A DNA stretch of 15,321 nt, from contig SIBB01000034.1 in the NCBI GenBank assembly GCA_009695395.1, positions 1 to 15,321 on the forward strand, in the 5' to 3' direction. This document shows, piece after piece, positions 13,445-15,321 of the stretch. The notes beneath the pieces are model-generated. The model was given only the letters and a program-made list of their open reading frames with translations, searched no databases and was not told the DNA's origin. The first letter of the stretch is position 1; each line of letters begins with the position of its first letter. Source of the stretch: Pedosphaera sp. (lineage in GTDB: Bacteria; Verrucomicrobiota; Verrucomicrobiia; Limisphaerales; SXTU01). The position numbers and the translations under genes are program-made.

Positions 13445-14356
13445 ATGAAAACAAAACTCCTCATCGCCTCACTGGCGCTCTGCCTCGCCCTCCCCACCTT
13501 GGCTGCTGACACCAAGATCATCTTCATTGCCGGGCGGCCCAGCCACGGGCCGCTGTCGCACGAGCACCGCGCGGGCTGCCTGCTGCTCGCGAAATCTCTC
13601 GCCGCCGTAAAGGGCGTCGTCACCGAGGTCCACACGAACGGCTGGGTCAGCGACGAGAAGGTCTTCGAAGGCGCGGCGGCCATCGTGGTTTACAGCGACG
13701 GCGGCGGCGGCCATCCCTTCCTGTCCGGCGACCGGCTCCAGAAGATTGGCGCACTGATGCAGAAGGGCGTCGGTCTCGGCGCGCTTCACTACGCCGTCGA
13801 GCCGGTCACGGCAAAGGGCAACGCCGAGTTCCGCGACTGGATTGGCGGCTGTTTCGAGGCTCACTGGTCCGTGAATCCGCATTGGGACGGCGACTTCAAG
13901 ACGTTTCCCAAGCACCCCGTCACCAGCGGCGTCAAGCCGTTCAAGACGAACGACGAATGGTATTTCCACATGAGGTTTCGCGATGACATGAAGGACGTGA
14001 CGCCCATCCTCAGCGCGATCGCCCCGGCGAGCACGATGAACCGCGGCGACGGCGCGCACAGTGGCAACCCGGCGGCACGCGAAGCCGTCAAGAGCGGTGC
14101 GCCGCAGCACGTCATGTGGACTGCCACGCGACCGAACAATGGACGCGGCTTCGGCTTCACCGGCGGGCACAACCACCTCGGCTGGGGCAATGCCGAACAG
14201 CGCAAGCTCGTCCTCAACGCGATTCTCTGGATTGCCAAGAGCGACGTGCCGGCCAACGGCGTCGAGTCCACCGTCACGCAGGAGGAGCTCATGGCGAATC
14301 TTGATCCGAAGGGTGCGGCCAAGCCGCCGGTGAAAAAGGAAGAGCCGAAGAAGTAG
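13445..14356 (+). CDS. Secreted ThuA-like domain protein
   Basis: The 303-residue protein has a signal peptide (1-21, ending LPTLAA) followed by a ThuA-like domain with a glutamine-amidotransferase-like fold. Visible family segments are IIFIAGRPSHGPLSHEHRAG (25-44), VVYSDGGGGHPFL (81-93), LGALHYAVEP (111-120), GGCFEAHWSVNPHW (134-147), HPVTSGVKPFKTNDEWYFHM (157-176) and GFTGGHNHLGWGN (238-250). ThuA was linked to trehalose use in rhizobia, but secreted versions are numerous in Planctomycetes and Verrucomicrobia and their substrates are unknown, so a sugar-related role is only an inference. The C-terminus is a Pro/Lys tail (PPVKKEEPKK). The gene converges on the DUF6807 gene, with 17 bases between the stops. 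Confidence 0.9.
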   Translation: MKTKLLIASLALCLALPTLAADTKIIFIAGRPSHGPLSHEHRAGCLLLAKSLAAVKGVVTEVHTNGWVSDEKVFEGAAAIVVYSDGGGGHPFLSGDRLQKIGALMQKGVGLGALHYAVEPVTAKGNAEFRDWIGGCFEAHWSVNPHWDGDFKTFPKHPVTSGVKPFKTNDEWYFHMRFRDDMKDVTPILSAIAPASTMNRGDGAHSGNPAAREAVKSGAPQHVMWTATRPNNGRGFGFTGGHNHLGWGNAEQRKLVLNAILWIAKSDVPANGVESTVTQEELMANLDPKGAAKPPVKKEEPKK

Positions 14357-14373
14357 CTGTTGCCTCGGCGGGC

Positions 14374-15321
14374 CTACTTTTTCTTTCCGCTCAAGTCCGG
14401 CAGCTCTGACTTCGCGAAGGACTCCCACCGTCGTTGCAAAGCCTCGCGCGCGGGCACGCCCCCGTGGACGTAAACGGCGTAGCGCAATTGCAGCGGCTTG
14501 CCCGGCTCCACCACGCGCGCCGCGTCGTGTGTGAAAGACGTGCCCATCCAGCCGTCACTGCGAACGTGAAAAAACGTCGGGTGGTTCGGGTTCGCCGGGT
14601 GATCTAGGAGCGTCGCGCCCTCGGACTTGCCGGGCAGCATCGGTCCTGAGTAATCGCACCAGCGGGCACGCTTCCAGAAGCAGCCGTTGTCGCCCTGCTC
14701 GTCCACGTTGCCCTCCGAGTTGCGGATGGTGCCACCGCCATCATGGATGCCGAGGGTCTTGGCCATCCGCACCCCAACGAGGCCGAAGGGTGTCTTGCCG
14801 AACGTGACCGCCGCGCCCTTCGCCTCGAAGCGCAGGTCCAGCACGAGGAGTGACTCGTTGTCGGGCAGGATCTCCAGACTCACGCGGCGCCGCTCCTCCA
14901 AAAGCACCTTGCCGTTCTTGTCCACCCAGTGATTGAAGATCGTCGCGCCTGCGCCGGTGTCGCTGTCATCGAGTTTTTCCAACCGCTGGCCAACGATGCG
15001 GCCTTGGTTCGTGCCGCGGTCAGCCCAGAAGCTCCAGCCGTTCACGTCGTTGTGGGAAACCCAGAGCGAGTTGTGGTGGCTGTGGCTCACGGGATCGTGC
15101 GGGTGGCCCATGCGCGTGACCGAGCGGCCGGACGGCCCGAGGAGCGGGAAGACGAACGGACGGTTGAGCCCCGGCCCGAAGTGGAGCCGTGCCAGCTCGA
15201 CGCCGTCGCGCTGGAAGGAAACCTGTTCGTAAGGCTGCGGCAGCGCCTGCACGAGAGGGATGGGTTTGGCGTTGGGCAGGGAGACTTGGGCGGAGGCCTG
15301 CGACGAGACGAGGCCGGCAGC
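14374..15321 (-). CDS. Secreted DUF6807 (PmoA-like) family protein (partial, 5' end outside window)
   Basis: The minus strand is open from the window edge to a TAG at 14374-14376, giving 315 residues. The first visible residues, AAGLVSSQASAQVSLPNA, look like the end of a signal peptide with cleavage after ASA. A GTG at 15252 could serve as a start but would lose that signal, so the true start is probably beyond 15321. The body shows the family's His-rich segment GHPHDPVSHSHHNSLWVSHN followed by DVNGWSFWAD, then CDYSGPM and a late DGWMGTSFTHDAARVVEPG. These proteins are called PmoA in some databases, but nothing here suggests methane oxidation. They are usually found among sugar-degradation genes of PVC bacteria and Bacteroidetes. 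The protein ends LSGKKK. Confidence 0.82.
   Translation of the reverse strand, partial: AAGLVSSQASAQVSLPNAKPIPLVQALPQPYEQVSFQRDGVELARLHFGPGLNRPFVFPLLGPSGRSVTRMGHPHDPVSHSHHNSLWVSHNDVNGWSFWADRGTNQGRIVGQRLEKLDDSDTGAGATIFNHWVDKNGKVLLEERRRVSLEILPDNESLLVLDLRFEAKGAAVTFGKTPFGLVGVRMAKTLGIHDGGGTIRNSEGNVDEQGDNGCFWKRARWCDYSGPMLPGKSEGATLLDHPANPNHPTFFHVRSDGWMGTSFTHDAARVVEPGKPLQLRYAVYVHGGVPAREALQRRWESFAKSELPDLSGKKK

Noticed and set aside
14344..14385. Possible terminator between the convergent ThuA-like and DUF6807 genes
   Set aside because: A GCCGA/TCGGC stem (14344-14348, 14365-14369) is followed after a few bases by a T-rich run, but the stem has only 5 pairs with a 16-base loop and overlaps coding sequence.

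Overview
The window comes from a high-GC Gram-negative bacterium, most likely Verrucomicrobiota (possibly Planctomycetota). Four things point there. A secreted protein carries the Pirellula/Verrucomicrobium-type CxxCH haem domain. ThuA-like and DUF6807 (PmoA-like) proteins are exported. lpxA shows that lipid A is made. Almost no start codon has a Shine-Dalgarno sequence in front of it. Several unrelated dispersed palindromic repeats lie between the genes.

Left block, minus strand (1-3645): three closely spaced genes read right to left. They encode an enolase-superfamily enzyme that closely resembles cis-3-hydroxy-L-proline dehydratase, a secreted dipeptidyl peptidase IV, and the start of a secreted protein with a von Hippel-Lindau-like beta domain, cut by the window edge. 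Together they suggest use of proline- and hydroxyproline-rich peptides; this is an inference.

Divergent block, plus strand (3829-8277): a TRAP transporter of the TPR-associated (TPAT) type. It consists of a TatT lipoprotein, a DctP-like binding protein whose first codon overlaps the tatT stop, and a fused DctQ-DctM permease after a 337-base gap filled with repeats. The binding protein has Phe where carboxylate-binding TRAP proteins have Arg. A 61-base palindrome lies inside its signal-peptide coding sequence, and the permease has a low-GC patch between its two domains.

Middle block, minus strand (13330 down to 8440): hflX, radC (4-base overlap), lpxA, a Spy/CpxP-like LTxxQ protein, and a secreted HEAT-like/c-type cytochrome protein. 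A short fragment resembling the C-terminus of a metal P-type ATPase lies between the cytochrome and permease genes.

Right block (13445-15321): a secreted ThuA-like protein on the plus strand converges, 17 bases apart, on a secreted DUF6807 protein on the minus strand whose 5' end is outside the window. No tRNA, rRNA, CRISPR array or insertion sequence was seen.
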